From WAPX01 sp964622075 (GTDB lineage: Archaea > Halobacteriota > Archaeoglobi > Archaeoglobales > Archaeoglobaceae): a stretch of DNA of 45,712 bases. This document shows positions 32,543 to 41,116 of this stretch, in pieces. Made by a program: the position numbers and the translations under genes. Location of the stretch: positions 1 through 45,712 of the forward strand of contig CAZUMR010000078.1 in the NCBI GenBank assembly GCA_964622075.1, read 5' to 3'. Below the pieces are notes generated by a model that was not told the DNA's origin, did no database searches, and worked only from the letters and a program-made list of their open reading frames with translations. The first letter of the stretch is position 1, and the number at the start of each line of letters is the position of its first letter.

Positions 32543-32911
32543 TTAGAATATGTGGTGTCTGTGATCAGGGCATGCTGTATCAAGACTTGCGGGGCTTAAT
32601 ATGCCTTTGAGGAAAGCCTCTATTGCATCTCTTGCCGTTCCGCTTGCTCCGGAGTAAACTCTGATTCCGAATTGTTCGAACATCAGTATTGCCTTCGGTC
32701 CAAGATTTCCACAGACAACAACATCCACTCCAGCCTTGGCCAGCAGCTCTGGCGGCGTTCCTGTTCCTCCAAAGTGCTCGGAAGTGTTCGGTATCACAAA
32801 CACTTCACCAGTGTCAGTATCGTAAACGGTAAAGGTTGCTGCCCTTCCAAAGTGCATGCATACAAAGTCGTCCAGGCCACCTCTACCTTCGGTCGGAACT
32901 GCTATCCTCAT
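32543..32911 (-). CDS. NifX/NifB-C-terminal-like metal-cluster binding protein
   Basis: A 122-residue protein of the dinitrogenase iron-molybdenum cofactor (NifX/NafY-type) domain family; members in non-fixing archaea are thought to bind Fe-S or Fe-Mo-S material. MRIAVPTEGRGGLDDFVCMH, FGRAATFTVYDTDTGEVFVI and AGVDVVVCGNLGPKAILMFEQ are typical. A His-rich tail (CPDHRHHIF) could bind metal. The ATG at 32911 is preferred to that at 32917 because the GGAGG site is one base from the latter but seven from the former. It lies downstream of, and on the same strand as, the Mrp-type ATPase. Confidence 0.85.
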   Translation of the reverse strand: MRIAVPTEGRGGLDDFVCMHFGRAATFTVYDTDTGEVFVIPNTSEHFGGTGTPPELLAKAGVDVVVCGNLGPKAILMFEQFGIRVYSGASGTARDAIEAFLKGILSPASLDTACPDHRHHIF

Positions 32912-33031
32912 ATTCATGCCTCCGAATGAATTATTATTTATTTTTTACCTTAGCTGAAAATGCATTGCTATACTTCAGATAACAAAAATTAAAATATAAA
33001 CACCACCAATCTAACTCGCAATTTCACTTGT

Positions 33032-33883
33032 CTACTCTTTCTTCTCACCCGCTTTCTTCCTGAGTTCTTCAAGTTTCTTTTCCGCTTCTTTCTTTGCTTT
33101 CTCTGCCTTTTCCTGCAATCTCTTCAGCTCTTCCTGTACCATTTCGAGGTTTTCAAGAAGTGAATCCACTATCTTGCTGAAAATCTCTGCTGACGGGGAA
33201 TCAAGATCTACAAACGGCTTTCCATCCTCACCGCTCTTGAATATGCTTGTGTCAAGAGGTATGCTTCCAGCAAACGGTACGGCCATTTCAGCTGCAAGCT
33301 TCTTTCCTCCTCCAGCTCCAAACACCTCTATCTGCTTTCCGCAGTGAGGACAGATCATTCCACTCATGTTCTCTATAACACCAATAACCGGTACTCCAGC
33401 ATGTATGGAGAAGTTTATGGCCTTTCTAACGTCCTCCAGAGCCACGCTCTGAGGGGTTGTAACAACAACACTGCCATCCGGTTTGGCGAGCTGGACTATG
33501 CTTATAACCTCATCTCCCGTCCCGGGAGGAAGATCTATAACAAGGTAATCTATGTCGCCCCAGTCAACGTTGTTTAGCGCTTCTTCTATGAATTTGTGTT
33601 TTATTGGCCCTCTCCAGACAACAGGAGTGTCTCTGCTCGGGAGCATGAAACCCATCGAGAAGACCTTAACTCCCTGAACATCGAGGGGTTTTATCTTCCC
33701 CTCCTTTGCTTCCAGACCCCTTACATCTTCAAGCCCGAGCAGTTTTGGAACTGAAGGGCCGTGAACATCGCAGTCCAGTAAACCCACCTTGTAACCTTTC
33801 TTTTTCAGGGCAAACGCAAGGTTTACTGCGACCGTTGACTTTCCAACGCCACCTTTTCCACTCATTACTACGAGCTTCTTCAT
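33032..33883 (-). CDS. Mrp/NBP35-type ATP-binding iron-sulfur carrier
   Basis: A P-loop ATPase of the Mrp (ApbC/NBP35) family that carries and transfers [4Fe-4S] clusters. 283 residues: deviant Walker A LVVMSGKGGVGKSTVAVNLA at the start, GLLDCDVHGPSVPKLLG, IDYLVIDLPPGTGDEVISI (Walker B region), and the cluster-binding pair CPHC in GMICPHCGKQIEVFG. The last 45 residues are a Lys/Glu coiled coil (EELKRLQEKAEKAKKEAEKK) not found in all members. With the NifX-like gene downstream this is a small metal-cofactor unit. Confidence 0.94.
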   Translation of the reverse strand: MKKLVVMSGKGGVGKSTVAVNLAFALKKKGYKVGLLDCDVHGPSVPKLLGLEDVRGLEAKEGKIKPLDVQGVKVFSMGFMLPSRDTPVVWRGPIKHKFIEEALNNVDWGDIDYLVIDLPPGTGDEVISIVQLAKPDGSVVVTTPQSVALEDVRKAINFSIHAGVPVIGVIENMSGMICPHCGKQIEVFGAGGGKKLAAEMAVPFAGSIPLDTSIFKSGEDGKPFVDLDSPSAEIFSKIVDSLLENLEMVQEELKRLQEKAEKAKKEAEKKLEELRKKAGEKKE

Positions 33884-33986
33884 GAGCTTCGCTTTTCAAG
33901 ACGGCTTATGAAAATTTTGTTCTTTTTGCCCTTTTTACCATTGCCTAATTCAGGCTGAGAGTACAAGGGCTTTTCATACAATCCTA

Positions 33987-34006
33987 ACAATCAGGCACAA
34001 TCAGGC
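33987..34006. repeat. Tandem 10-base repeat upstream of drg
   Basis: ACAATCAGGC occurs twice in a row at 33987-33996 and 33997-34006 in the 171-base divergent gap between the Mrp-type gene and drg. No other feature is seen there besides AT-rich promoter-like sequence. Confidence 0.5.
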
Positions 34007-34054
34007 AATCCGGAGAGAAAACTTAATACGGACATATAATTGCTGGAAGGTTAG

Positions 34055-35134
34055 ATGGGCATAGAGGAGCAGATAAGAGCGCTTGAGGAAGAAATCAAGA
34101 GAACACCTTACAACAAGGCTACCGAACACCACATAGGAAGGCTCAAGGCAAAACTTGCAAGGCTCAGAGAAGAAGCAGAAAAAAGGCAGAAAAAGAGTGG
34201 TGGTCAGCAGTTTTCAATAAAAAAGGAAGGTGATGCCACAGTAGTTCTTGTGGGATTTCCATCAGTAGGAAAGTCAACAATACTGAACAGGCTTACAGGT
34301 GCCAGAAGCGAGGTTGCTGACTACTCGTTCACAACCCTGAAACCCATTCCTGGAATGCTTGAGTACAGGGGTGCAAGAATTCAGATCGTTGATGTGCCGG
34401 GGATAGTGGAGGGAGCTGCAAGGGGCAGGGGAAGGGGAAGAGAAGTAATTTCCGCAATAAGGAATGCTGACCTGATACTCGTGGTTTCTGACGTTTTCAA
34501 CGTTCATCAGATAGACGTTATAGAGAAGGAGCTTTACGAAGGAGGAATCAGGCTAAATCAGAAGCCACCGGAGGTCGTGATAAAGAAAAAGGTCAGAGGT
34601 GGTATAAACATAACTGCTACCGTTCCTCTCTCAATAGACGAGGAAACGATAATGGAAGTGCTGAGAGAGTACAGAATACACAACGCAGATGTGCTTATAA
34701 GAGAGGACATAACGATAGACAGGCTAATAGACGCAATACAGGGAAACAGAGTATATATACCCGCTCTCAGGGTCGTGAACAAGATAGATCTCGTTGACAG
34801 AAGTTATCTTGAGGAGTTAAGAAAGAGCTTCGAAGATGCCGTGTTTATTTCTGCAGAAAAGGGATACGGTCTTGAAGAGCTGAAAGAGAGAATGTACGCA
34901 AAGCTTGATTTCATAAGAGTTTACCTGAAACCTCCGGGGAAGAAAGTAGAGAAAGAGCCCATGGTTCTGAGAAGAGGTGCAACTGTAAAGGACGTTTGCG
35001 AGAGATTACACAGGGATATGGTGGAAAAGTTCAGATATGCAAAGGTCTGGGGTAAATCTGTAAAGTTTGATGGGCAAAGAGTTGGTATTGATCACAGACT
35101 TGAAGATGGAGATATACTGACGATATATGCGTAA
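34055..35134 (+). CDS. drg: Drg-family GTP-binding protein
   Basis: A 359-residue TRAFAC GTPase of the Obg/DRG group, linked to ribosome function in archaea and eukaryotes. N-terminal helical part (IEEQIRALEEEIKRTPYNKA), then G1 VLVGFPSVGKSTILNRL, the G2 SFTTLKPIPGMLEYRG, G3 VDVPGIVEGAARGRGRGRE, G4 NKID and a C-terminal TGS domain (EPMVLRRGATVKDVCERLHR and DHRLEDGDILTIYA). The ferredoxin gene follows after 19 bases. Confidence 0.96.
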   Translation: MGIEEQIRALEEEIKRTPYNKATEHHIGRLKAKLARLREEAEKRQKKSGGQQFSIKKEGDATVVLVGFPSVGKSTILNRLTGARSEVADYSFTTLKPIPGMLEYRGARIQIVDVPGIVEGAARGRGRGREVISAIRNADLILVVSDVFNVHQIDVIEKELYEGGIRLNQKPPEVVIKKKVRGGINITATVPLSIDEETIMEVLREYRIHNADVLIREDITIDRLIDAIQGNRVYIPALRVVNKIDLVDRSYLEELRKSFEDAVFISAEKGYGLEELKERMYAKLDFIRVYLKPPGKKVEKEPMVLRRGATVKDVCERLHRDMVEKFRYAKVWGKSVKFDGQRVGIDHRLEDGDILTIYA

Positions 35135-35153
35135 GCGCTGAGAAGGTGATACT

Positions 35154-35336
35154 TTGAGTGAAGGGTATATTGCCGTCTCAAACTGCAAGGCCTGTGGAGC
35201 GTGTAGAGATGTATGCGAGGCTGATGCTCTCGTCTTTGAGGGTGAGAGAGTTGTGAGAATAGATTATGAGAGGTGCAACCTCTGTCTGAAGTGTGTTGAA
35301 GTCTGCAAAAACGGAGCCCTGATATATCTGGATTAG
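35154..35336 (+). CDS. Small 2[4Fe-4S] ferredoxin
   Basis: A 60-residue ferredoxin with two full cluster motifs: CKACGACRDVC and CNLCLKCVEVC, each followed by a short helix (DALVFEGERV and GALIYLD). Unusually, Pro is absent after the fourth cysteine in both motifs (CEAD, CKNG). An AAGGTGAT site at 35143-35150 drives a TTG start. Transcribed with drg, but its role next to a GTPase is not clear. Confidence 0.9.
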   Translation: MSEGYIAVSNCKACGACRDVCEADALVFEGERVVRIDYERCNLCLKCVEVCKNGALIYLD

Positions 35337-35370
35337 CTGTCAGAGATATAGCTGGAAGTGATGGCGGGGC

Positions 35371-35413
35371 ATGCTAAAATAGAATGCTAAAAAATAGAAT
35401 GGGCTAAAATAGT
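35371..35413. repeat. Three imperfect tandem copies of ATGCTAAAATAGA
   Basis: ATGCTAAAATAGA (35371-35383), ATGCTAAAAAATAGA (35384-35398) and ATGGGCTAAAATAGT (35399-35413) follow one another in the 138-base gap before the EamA gene. Each copy contains a TATA-like core. Confidence 0.5.
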
Positions 35414-35474
35414 TTGGAAATAATGTGAGAAGAGACCTAAAAAGAAAGAATTAAATCTGATCAAAGTGATTGTA

Positions 35475-36284
35475 ATGAGGAAAGATTGTCTTTATGTGAT
35501 TCTTGGAGCTGTAATGATGGGTTCTCTACCAGTATTCGTCAGAAACATTGAAATGAGTGCTATTTCAATCACGTTTTTCAGACTCTTTCTGGGTTTTGTC
35601 TTCCTTTCCCTGTTCATGCTGTTGCTCGGGGAGAAGCCGGAAATAAAGGACTGGAAAATTGTTTTCGCCATAGCAGCTGTAAATACGGCAACCATAGTCT
35701 GCTACATAGCATCAATACAGACGACGAAGGTGGCTGCAGCAGCTTTAATGCTGTACATGGCTCCGATATACGTTATTCCTCTATCCCATCTGATAGGAGA
35801 AAAGGTTAACTGGAAAAGTTATCTGGCTCTTCCTCTTGGTCTCCTTGGACTCTGGCTCATAGTGTCTCCCAGAGAACTGTCAGGAGACATCTTCGGAATT
35901 CTATCCGGAATATTTTACGCCATCTACTTCATACTCATGAAGAGGGCAAGAATGAAAATGGATTCCCTGCACATTACATTCGCATATCTTGCAGTTTCTT
36001 CAGCAATTCTGCTTATCTTACTGATTCCGTTCTCTCCCTCAATCAGATTGAGATGCAGTATTTTCTGGTTGCTGGGACTGGGAATTATTCCCACTGCAGC
36101 TGCTTTTACGGTTTTCAACCATGGCATAAAGGGATGTGGAGCAAGCAGATCATCACTTTCCGCCCTTGTAGAGCCTGTTTCTGCGGGCATTTTTGGATTT
36201 GTGTTTTTTGGTGAAACTTTGAGCCTCCAGCAGGCTGCTGGAGCCATGCTGATACTTTCAGCCGTCGGGCTCTCAATTTTCTGA
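35475..36284 (+). CDS. EamA/DMT-family transporter
   Basis: A 269-residue membrane protein with ten hydrophobic spans in two EamA repeats, of the drug/metabolite transporter superfamily. LGAVMMGSLPVFVRNIEMSA, FFRLFLGFVFLSLFMLLL and VAAAALMLYMAPIYVIPL in the first half, and LSALVEPVSAGIFGFVFFGE near the end (usual SxLxPVxAxLxGxxxLGE), are standard. The ATG at 35475 is chosen because AAGTGAT upstream acts as ribosome site; a GTG at 35466 lies within it. Substrate unknown. Confidence 0.88.
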   Translation: MRKDCLYVILGAVMMGSLPVFVRNIEMSAISITFFRLFLGFVFLSLFMLLLGEKPEIKDWKIVFAIAAVNTATIVCYIASIQTTKVAAAALMLYMAPIYVIPLSHLIGEKVNWKSYLALPLGLLGLWLIVSPRELSGDIFGILSGIFYAIYFILMKRARMKMDSLHITFAYLAVSSAILLILLIPFSPSIRLRCSIFWLLGLGIIPTAAAFTVFNHGIKGCGASRSSLSALVEPVSAGIFGFVFFGETLSLQQAAGAMLILSAVGLSIF

Positions 36285-36298
36285 TCTCCGAAGATCAG
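36281..36298. terminator. Perfect palindrome between convergent genes
   Basis: CTGATCT (36281-36287), loop CCGA, AGATCAG (36292-36298). The stop codons of the EamA gene and of the convergent GspF-type gene both lie inside the arms in mirror position, so the hairpin ends both messages. It may act as a bidirectional termination or 3'-end stabilising element. Confidence 0.5.
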
Positions 36299-38247
36299 TG
36301 TATGAATACTGTAAACAGCAGGTAGGCTATGACAAGCATAACTAAAGAATGCTTTACACCGGAAGAAAGGCTGCCCTCACCCATGACACCAGCTACAAGA
36401 CCTCCAAAGAAGCCCTGAAAGATGGCAGCATGCATGAATATGTTCTTGTAAGTTTTCACGTTTATACCCCTGAGCATGTTTATATGAGCCCCACTTGCAG
36501 CGACCTTTGCGGCACTGTGAGCGAGTGTTGTGAGGAAAGTCGTTGTTATGATATAGACGATCCCTATAAACACAAAGAAGGATATGTAAATTATTATGAC
36601 GTACATAAACATGTTCGTCTGCCTCTCCCTCCTCAGCAGCTCCGCATTGCTCGCGTCTTTGGCTGAAATCATCAGGACTTCCGTAACGTTTCCTGTTGAC
36701 CTGAGAGCTTCATTCAGCAGAGCTATTGTCCTCGTAAGTTCGAAAACCTTGAGTCTGTTCGCAAACCTAATAAGAGCGTCGTTCAGACTTATACCCCAGT
36801 CAAGATCGGCCTTTATTTTTGCTATCTCCTTTTTCAGAGGAGTTGTGTCCGTTTTTGCTATCATGGCTATTGCCCTGTATATGGGCATTCCACTTTCGTT
36901 AGCTGAAGCAAGCTTGTTCAGAAAGATTGGGGTAAGTCTGAGAGTTCTCCTCGCCCTCCTCGTCTTCAACTCGTGAAAGATAACGAAAGGCAGAAGCATG
37001 ATTATAAGTCCTATGAACACGTAATCATCGATCTGAAACACCCAGTCCATGCTCCTGTAAAAAGGATACACCTTGAGACCATAGGCTATGAATGCAAGCC
37101 CTGCTGGGACTGAAAACAGGAAGGAGTAAACAGGCTTCTGCTTTACAGGTCTCAGCGGATGTCTGAGAGATTTCCTGAACTGCCAGGACTTTACTTTCTT
37201 CTTCAGTTTCTCTATCATCTTCTTCTCTTTTTCATCTTTAGCTCCAGAGTGGGGAATCCTGAGGTAAGTGTACTTTTCCCTGAGTTTTGGAGGCTCTCCC
37301 TCCTCAGTGGGAGTTAGAAGCTTGATCACCATCGCAAAGAAGAACGAGCCAATGGGGATGACGAGGTATATTACAGCGTAAAGAGCGTTCTGATTACCCT
37401 GACCCATTACAATCATGACAGTCTGGATGATTATCAGGAAAAGGGGGCCGGCAACAAATGCAGTTATGTAACTTTCAGCCATTAGTCCAAGAAATTCAAG
37501 AAAGCCCTTCTGCTCCTGTCTCGCCCTTTCAAGGTAGAAATCTGCTCTCTCCTCAAGGTATCTTGTAACGTCTCCACCACTGTCTATGACAGTTATCAGA
37601 CCATGCAGAAACTCCCTGAAGTTTTCAGAAGGAGAGAGTTCCACAGCCTCTGCGAGAACACTTCTGAGATCCTTTCCAAGCACCTCCATGTCCCTGACTA
37701 TTCTTGCTGCTTCTCTTGCTACTTCGCTGTAAACCTCGTAGTAGTTTGAGAGGGAGCGAAATATCTCTATCAGGTTCATTCCGCCCCTGCTCAAAGAGTA
37801 CATGAAGGTTATTGCGTGGGGCAGAGCCCTGTCTATCTTGCTCTTTCTGTCACTTATAACAGTAGATGGATATATTGAGAAGAGAAACCTGCCAAACAGG
37901 TAAAACGCAACAGTCAATGCAACCATCAGAACGCCAGCAATAACGTACTTCCTGACAGCCATCCACGTAGAATACACGTTTTCAGGCATTGCGAGCGGGA
38001 TTATCGTCTTTGGCAGATGCACAAAGTAGATTATAACGACAGAGAGGAAGAGGCCAAGAATCAATCCAACCACAGCAAAGAATATTGAAACCATTTTAGC
38101 CGTGGCTATGTACATCTCAGGGGGCATCGATATCATTGCCTGTCTCAGCTTCTTCTCAAGATCGTAGTACTTCTCTGCCTTCTTCTTTATTCCTTCTCCA
38201 AACAGCTTGTATCCGAGGTATGTGAAGTAATTGGCCTCCTTGAACAT
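36295..38247 (-). CDS. Pilus/secretion platform protein with two GspF (TadC/FlaJ-type) domains
   Basis: A 650-residue membrane protein, the inner-membrane platform of an archaeal type IV pilus-like machine. Two GspF domains are visible: the first around RALPHAITFMYSLSRGGMNL to SGGDVTRYLEERADFYLE (about 140-255), the second around LTPIFLNKLASANESGMPIY to LTRTIALLNEALRSTGNVTE (about 445-535), with about nine hydrophobic spans. The length suits the fused archaeal form. It begins 18 bases after the ATPase gene stops and is co-transcribed. Confidence 0.9.
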   Translation of the reverse strand: MFKEANYFTYLGYKLFGEGIKKKAEKYYDLEKKLRQAMISMPPEMYIATAKMVSIFFAVVGLILGLFLSVVIIYFVHLPKTIIPLAMPENVYSTWMAVRKYVIAGVLMVALTVAFYLFGRFLFSIYPSTVISDRKSKIDRALPHAITFMYSLSRGGMNLIEIFRSLSNYYEVYSEVAREAARIVRDMEVLGKDLRSVLAEAVELSPSENFREFLHGLITVIDSGGDVTRYLEERADFYLERARQEQKGFLEFLGLMAESYITAFVAGPLFLIIIQTVMIVMGQGNQNALYAVIYLVIPIGSFFFAMVIKLLTPTEEGEPPKLREKYTYLRIPHSGAKDEKEKKMIEKLKKKVKSWQFRKSLRHPLRPVKQKPVYSFLFSVPAGLAFIAYGLKVYPFYRSMDWVFQIDDYVFIGLIIMLLPFVIFHELKTRRARRTLRLTPIFLNKLASANESGMPIYRAIAMIAKTDTTPLKKEIAKIKADLDWGISLNDALIRFANRLKVFELTRTIALLNEALRSTGNVTEVLMISAKDASNAELLRRERQTNMFMYVIIIYISFFVFIGIVYIITTTFLTTLAHSAAKVAASGAHINMLRGINVKTYKNIFMHAAIFQGFFGGLVAGVMGEGSLSSGVKHSLVMLVIAYLLFTVFIH

Positions 38248-38265
38248 GATAACACCCCCAAATCG

Positions 38266-39954
38266 CTATTCTTTCAGTGGAATCAGTTCGTTAAGACCCA
38301 TTTTTTCAAGAACTTTCTCGGGCTTGCTCTGGTAGGCGTGTATGATGTTTGCAACCTCCCTGTAATCTCTTATGTCGTGCTCGACCATGAATTCGAGAAC
38401 AGCCCTTCTTCTCATGAGTTCCTCTTCCATTTCCCGCCTGCTCCAGCCCCTCATTATCCTGATGTCCTCAAGAACCTTGGAGTTGCCAATCATCACATGC
38501 TCATCCTTGACGCTGTCCCACTTGAACACTGTAGTCGTCCTGATTGCCTTTGTCTCGGTATCCAGTCCCACTATCTCCGCTATCTCAATGTTCCTTCTCG
38601 CCCTCTTCTTACCTATGAAGACCTGGGCCTGAATGCTGACTATGTCAAGAGCTTCGATCATCGGCCTCGGAACGTTTATTGGAGGGTTCTCAAGTCTGTG
38701 TATGACTCCCTCTATGGAGTCTGCGTGCAGTGTTGAGTAAGTTGTATGTCCCGTGCTCATTGCCTGAAACAGTGTAAGAGCTTCTCTGCCTCTAACCTCT
38801 CCAACTATTATGTACTCAGGCCTCTGCCTCAGAGCAGCTCTGAGAAGTTCGTACATGTCTATCGCTCCTTCCTCTCCCTGAAACGCATCTCTCGTAACTG
38901 CTGGAATCCAGTTCTCATGTGGCAGCATGAGCTCTCTCGTATCCTCTATTGTAACGATCTTCGCCCTCCTTGGAATAAACAGGGCTATGGCGTTTGTAGA
39001 TGTCGTCTTACCGCTTGCAGTACCTCCGGCAAAAATCAGGTTTTTCTTGTTCTCTATACAGAGCCAGAGGTACGCCATCTGCTCGCTGCTGAATGTGCCC
39101 CAGGCTATCAGGTCGATAGGAGTTATTGGAACGTCCCTGAACTTTCTTATCGTGAAAGTTGAACCGTGATCCGTCACTTCTCTACCAAGGGTCATCTGAA
39201 TTCTACTTCCATCCGGCATCGTTGCGTCAACCATCGGTTCCGCTATGCTTATGTGCTTCCCGCACCTCTGAGCAAGGGTTATCACAAAAGCATCAAGTTC
39301 TTCAGCCTCAAAAATAACGTTAGTTTCTATATTAGCATAATTTCTATGGAAGACGAATATCGGCTTGTTGTATCCATTGCAGGAAATATCCTCAAGCATC
39401 TTGTCAAACATGAGGGGAGTTATCTTACCGTAATGAACAAAGTCTCTAATTAGATAGTATAAAATCTTATAATATGATTTAATATCGATATCAAGTTTCA
39501 TATCCTTTATAAGATAATCCACTGTATCTTTGAGAACAGCCTCTCTCAACCTGGCCTCAACATCCTTTTCTTCAAGAATGTCCCTTAGAGCGTTTCTGAG
39601 CTCGTTGAGGACTTCGGTCTCATAGGCAGTCAAGTCTGGTTCAACAACTATATACTTCTGTTCATATAATTCCTCGTTTTCTATAATAACCACCTTGCTG
39701 TAAGGCTCTTTAATCCAGTACTCGTCTATAACCTCCCAGCCCTCAGGCGGAGAATATTCCACAAGGGGGCCCACCTTCTCCTCATCGTAGGGTTCAAAAA
39801 GAGGTTTCTTCCTGAAAATTCCCTTCTTCCTTCCACTCTTACCTTTCAGAACTTCATCTACCTTCTTCGCAGTCTCTATAGTCTCAACTGCCGCCTTCTC
39901 GAAATCCTCAAGTTTTTCCTCTTCCTTCCGGTTACGTCGAAACAACTTCATCAT
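38266..39954 (-). CDS. Type II/IV secretion system (pilus assembly) ATPase
   Basis: A hexameric motor ATPase of the GspE/VirB11/FlaI type, 562 residues. Walker A is FAGGTASGKTTSTNAIA, the Asp box EDTRELMLPHENW, Walker B EYIIVGEVRGREALTLFQAM and the His box TGHTTYSTLHADS. The charged N terminus MMKLFRRNRKEEEKLEDFEK is the likely true start. A longer frame begins at 40065 but would add a 37-residue hydrophobic piece, and overlaps the end of the neighbouring R15P isomerase gene. No pilin, prepilin peptidase or minor pilin is adjacent. Confidence 0.93.
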   Translation of the reverse strand: MMKLFRRNRKEEEKLEDFEKAAVETIETAKKVDEVLKGKSGRKKGIFRKKPLFEPYDEEKVGPLVEYSPPEGWEVIDEYWIKEPYSKVVIIENEELYEQKYIVVEPDLTAYETEVLNELRNALRDILEEKDVEARLREAVLKDTVDYLIKDMKLDIDIKSYYKILYYLIRDFVHYGKITPLMFDKMLEDISCNGYNKPIFVFHRNYANIETNVIFEAEELDAFVITLAQRCGKHISIAEPMVDATMPDGSRIQMTLGREVTDHGSTFTIRKFRDVPITPIDLIAWGTFSSEQMAYLWLCIENKKNLIFAGGTASGKTTSTNAIALFIPRRAKIVTIEDTRELMLPHENWIPAVTRDAFQGEEGAIDMYELLRAALRQRPEYIIVGEVRGREALTLFQAMSTGHTTYSTLHADSIEGVIHRLENPPINVPRPMIEALDIVSIQAQVFIGKKRARRNIEIAEIVGLDTETKAIRTTTVFKWDSVKDEHVMIGNSKVLEDIRIMRGWSRREMEEELMRRRAVLEFMVEHDIRDYREVANIIHAYQSKPEKVLEKMGLNELIPLKE

Positions 39955-40057
39955 TACTATAACAATAGTGGACACTGGAGAGTAATAAAGTTTTCCGCAG
40001 TGATAGCTGTAGTAAAGGGAAAAGTAAAGGAAAAAGATCAAACCAAACAGGTAAAAA

Positions 40058-41020
40058 TCAGTCAAAGTGTTTTGGAGATATGCTTATCTCACCCTCCTCT
40101 CTGAAAGCGTATCCGAGTCTCTCCCTGATTATCAGGTAAGCCATTTCCGGCGGAATTGCTCCAATCTCGGTGACTATCACGTCTATGTACTCTCTCGGAG
40201 TTACATCGAAAGCAGGATTCCTGACAGTAAGTCCTTTGAGAGAGAGTATTTCCGGCGGTGCAACCTCATCTGCACTCCTCTCCTCTATAACCACGAGCTC
40301 ACCAAACAGCGTCTTGGGGCTGAACTTGTACGTCTCAGCTGCAACCATAAACGGCACTCTCGCCTCCTTAGCTGCCAGCGCTATCTGGGAAGTTCCTATC
40401 TTGTTTATCAGAGCACCATTCGCTGTTATTGTATCCGCTCCCACAACCACACAGTCTATCTCACTCATGAAGTATCTGACAGCAGAGTCAACTATCAGGG
40501 TCGTTGGTATCCCCTCTGCAGTCAGCTCCTTGACAGTCAGAAATCCCTGCCTTCTTGGCCTCGACTCGGTGGCAAAAACCATATCCACCCTTCCCTGCCT
40601 GTAAGCCTCCTTTATAACAGAAAGGGCGGCAGAAGAGTTACAGTGCGTTAAAACCACCGAACCTTTCTTTATCCTCTTTGCCCCGAATTCCCCTATATTT
40701 CTGTGAGCACTTCTAACCCACTCAACAAACCTCTCAGCCCTCTCGATTATGCTGTTCCTTTTTTCTTCAACGCTCTCTCCAGAATAGTTCATGACATAAT
40801 TTACAGCGTTGTAAAGGCTGACTGCAGTTGGTCTCGTGTTAAGCAGCGTTTCTGCTGCCCAGCGCATTTTTTCATCAAATTCCTCTGGATCCGAAACGTT
40901 CAGCGATTCGGCAAACTTTCTCAGAGTTTCCGCAGCAAACTTCGCTATTCTTGCAGCCCCTCTGACTTCCATCGTAATTATCTTCCTGGCTGCTTCCCTG
41001 ACTATTTCCTCAGCCTCCAT
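40058..41020 (-). CDS. Ribose-1,5-bisphosphate isomerase
   Basis: Converts ribose-1,5-bisphosphate to ribulose-1,5-bisphosphate in the archaeal AMP (nucleoside) pathway that feeds type III RubisCO. 320 residues of the eIF2B-like fold. Cys127 in VLTHCNSSAALSV and Asp196 in CVVVGADTITANGALINKIG align, six residues earlier, with the catalytic Cys133 and Asp202 known for the Thermococcus enzyme. KRIKKGS and ATESRPRRQG are also typical. A CATTATAG box 24 bases upstream suggests a leaderless message. RubisCO and AMP phosphorylase are not in the window. The translation-factor eIF2B homologues lack the Cys/Asp pair. Confidence 0.93.
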   Translation of the reverse strand: MEAEEIVREAARKIITMEVRGAARIAKFAAETLRKFAESLNVSDPEEFDEKMRWAAETLLNTRPTAVSLYNAVNYVMNYSGESVEEKRNSIIERAERFVEWVRSAHRNIGEFGAKRIKKGSVVLTHCNSSAALSVIKEAYRQGRVDMVFATESRPRRQGFLTVKELTAEGIPTTLIVDSAVRYFMSEIDCVVVGADTITANGALINKIGTSQIALAAKEARVPFMVAAETYKFSPKTLFGELVVIEERSADEVAPPEILSLKGLTVRNPAFDVTPREYIDVIVTEIGAIPPEMAYLIIRERLGYAFREEGEISISPKHFD

Positions 41021-41116
41021 ATTCAGAATTAAGCCTGAGGACTATAATGAGTTTTCCAGTCAGCAGGTTTTCCAGCAAACGAAAGGCTTTTGAGTTTCGC
41101 AGATTCTGGCAGTTAC

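Noticed and set aside
39955..40065. Longer start for the pilus ATPase adding 37 hydrophobic residues
   Set aside because: These ATPases are cytosolic, the extension overlaps the R15P isomerase stop, and MMKLFRRNRK is a natural N terminus with promoter-like sequence before it.
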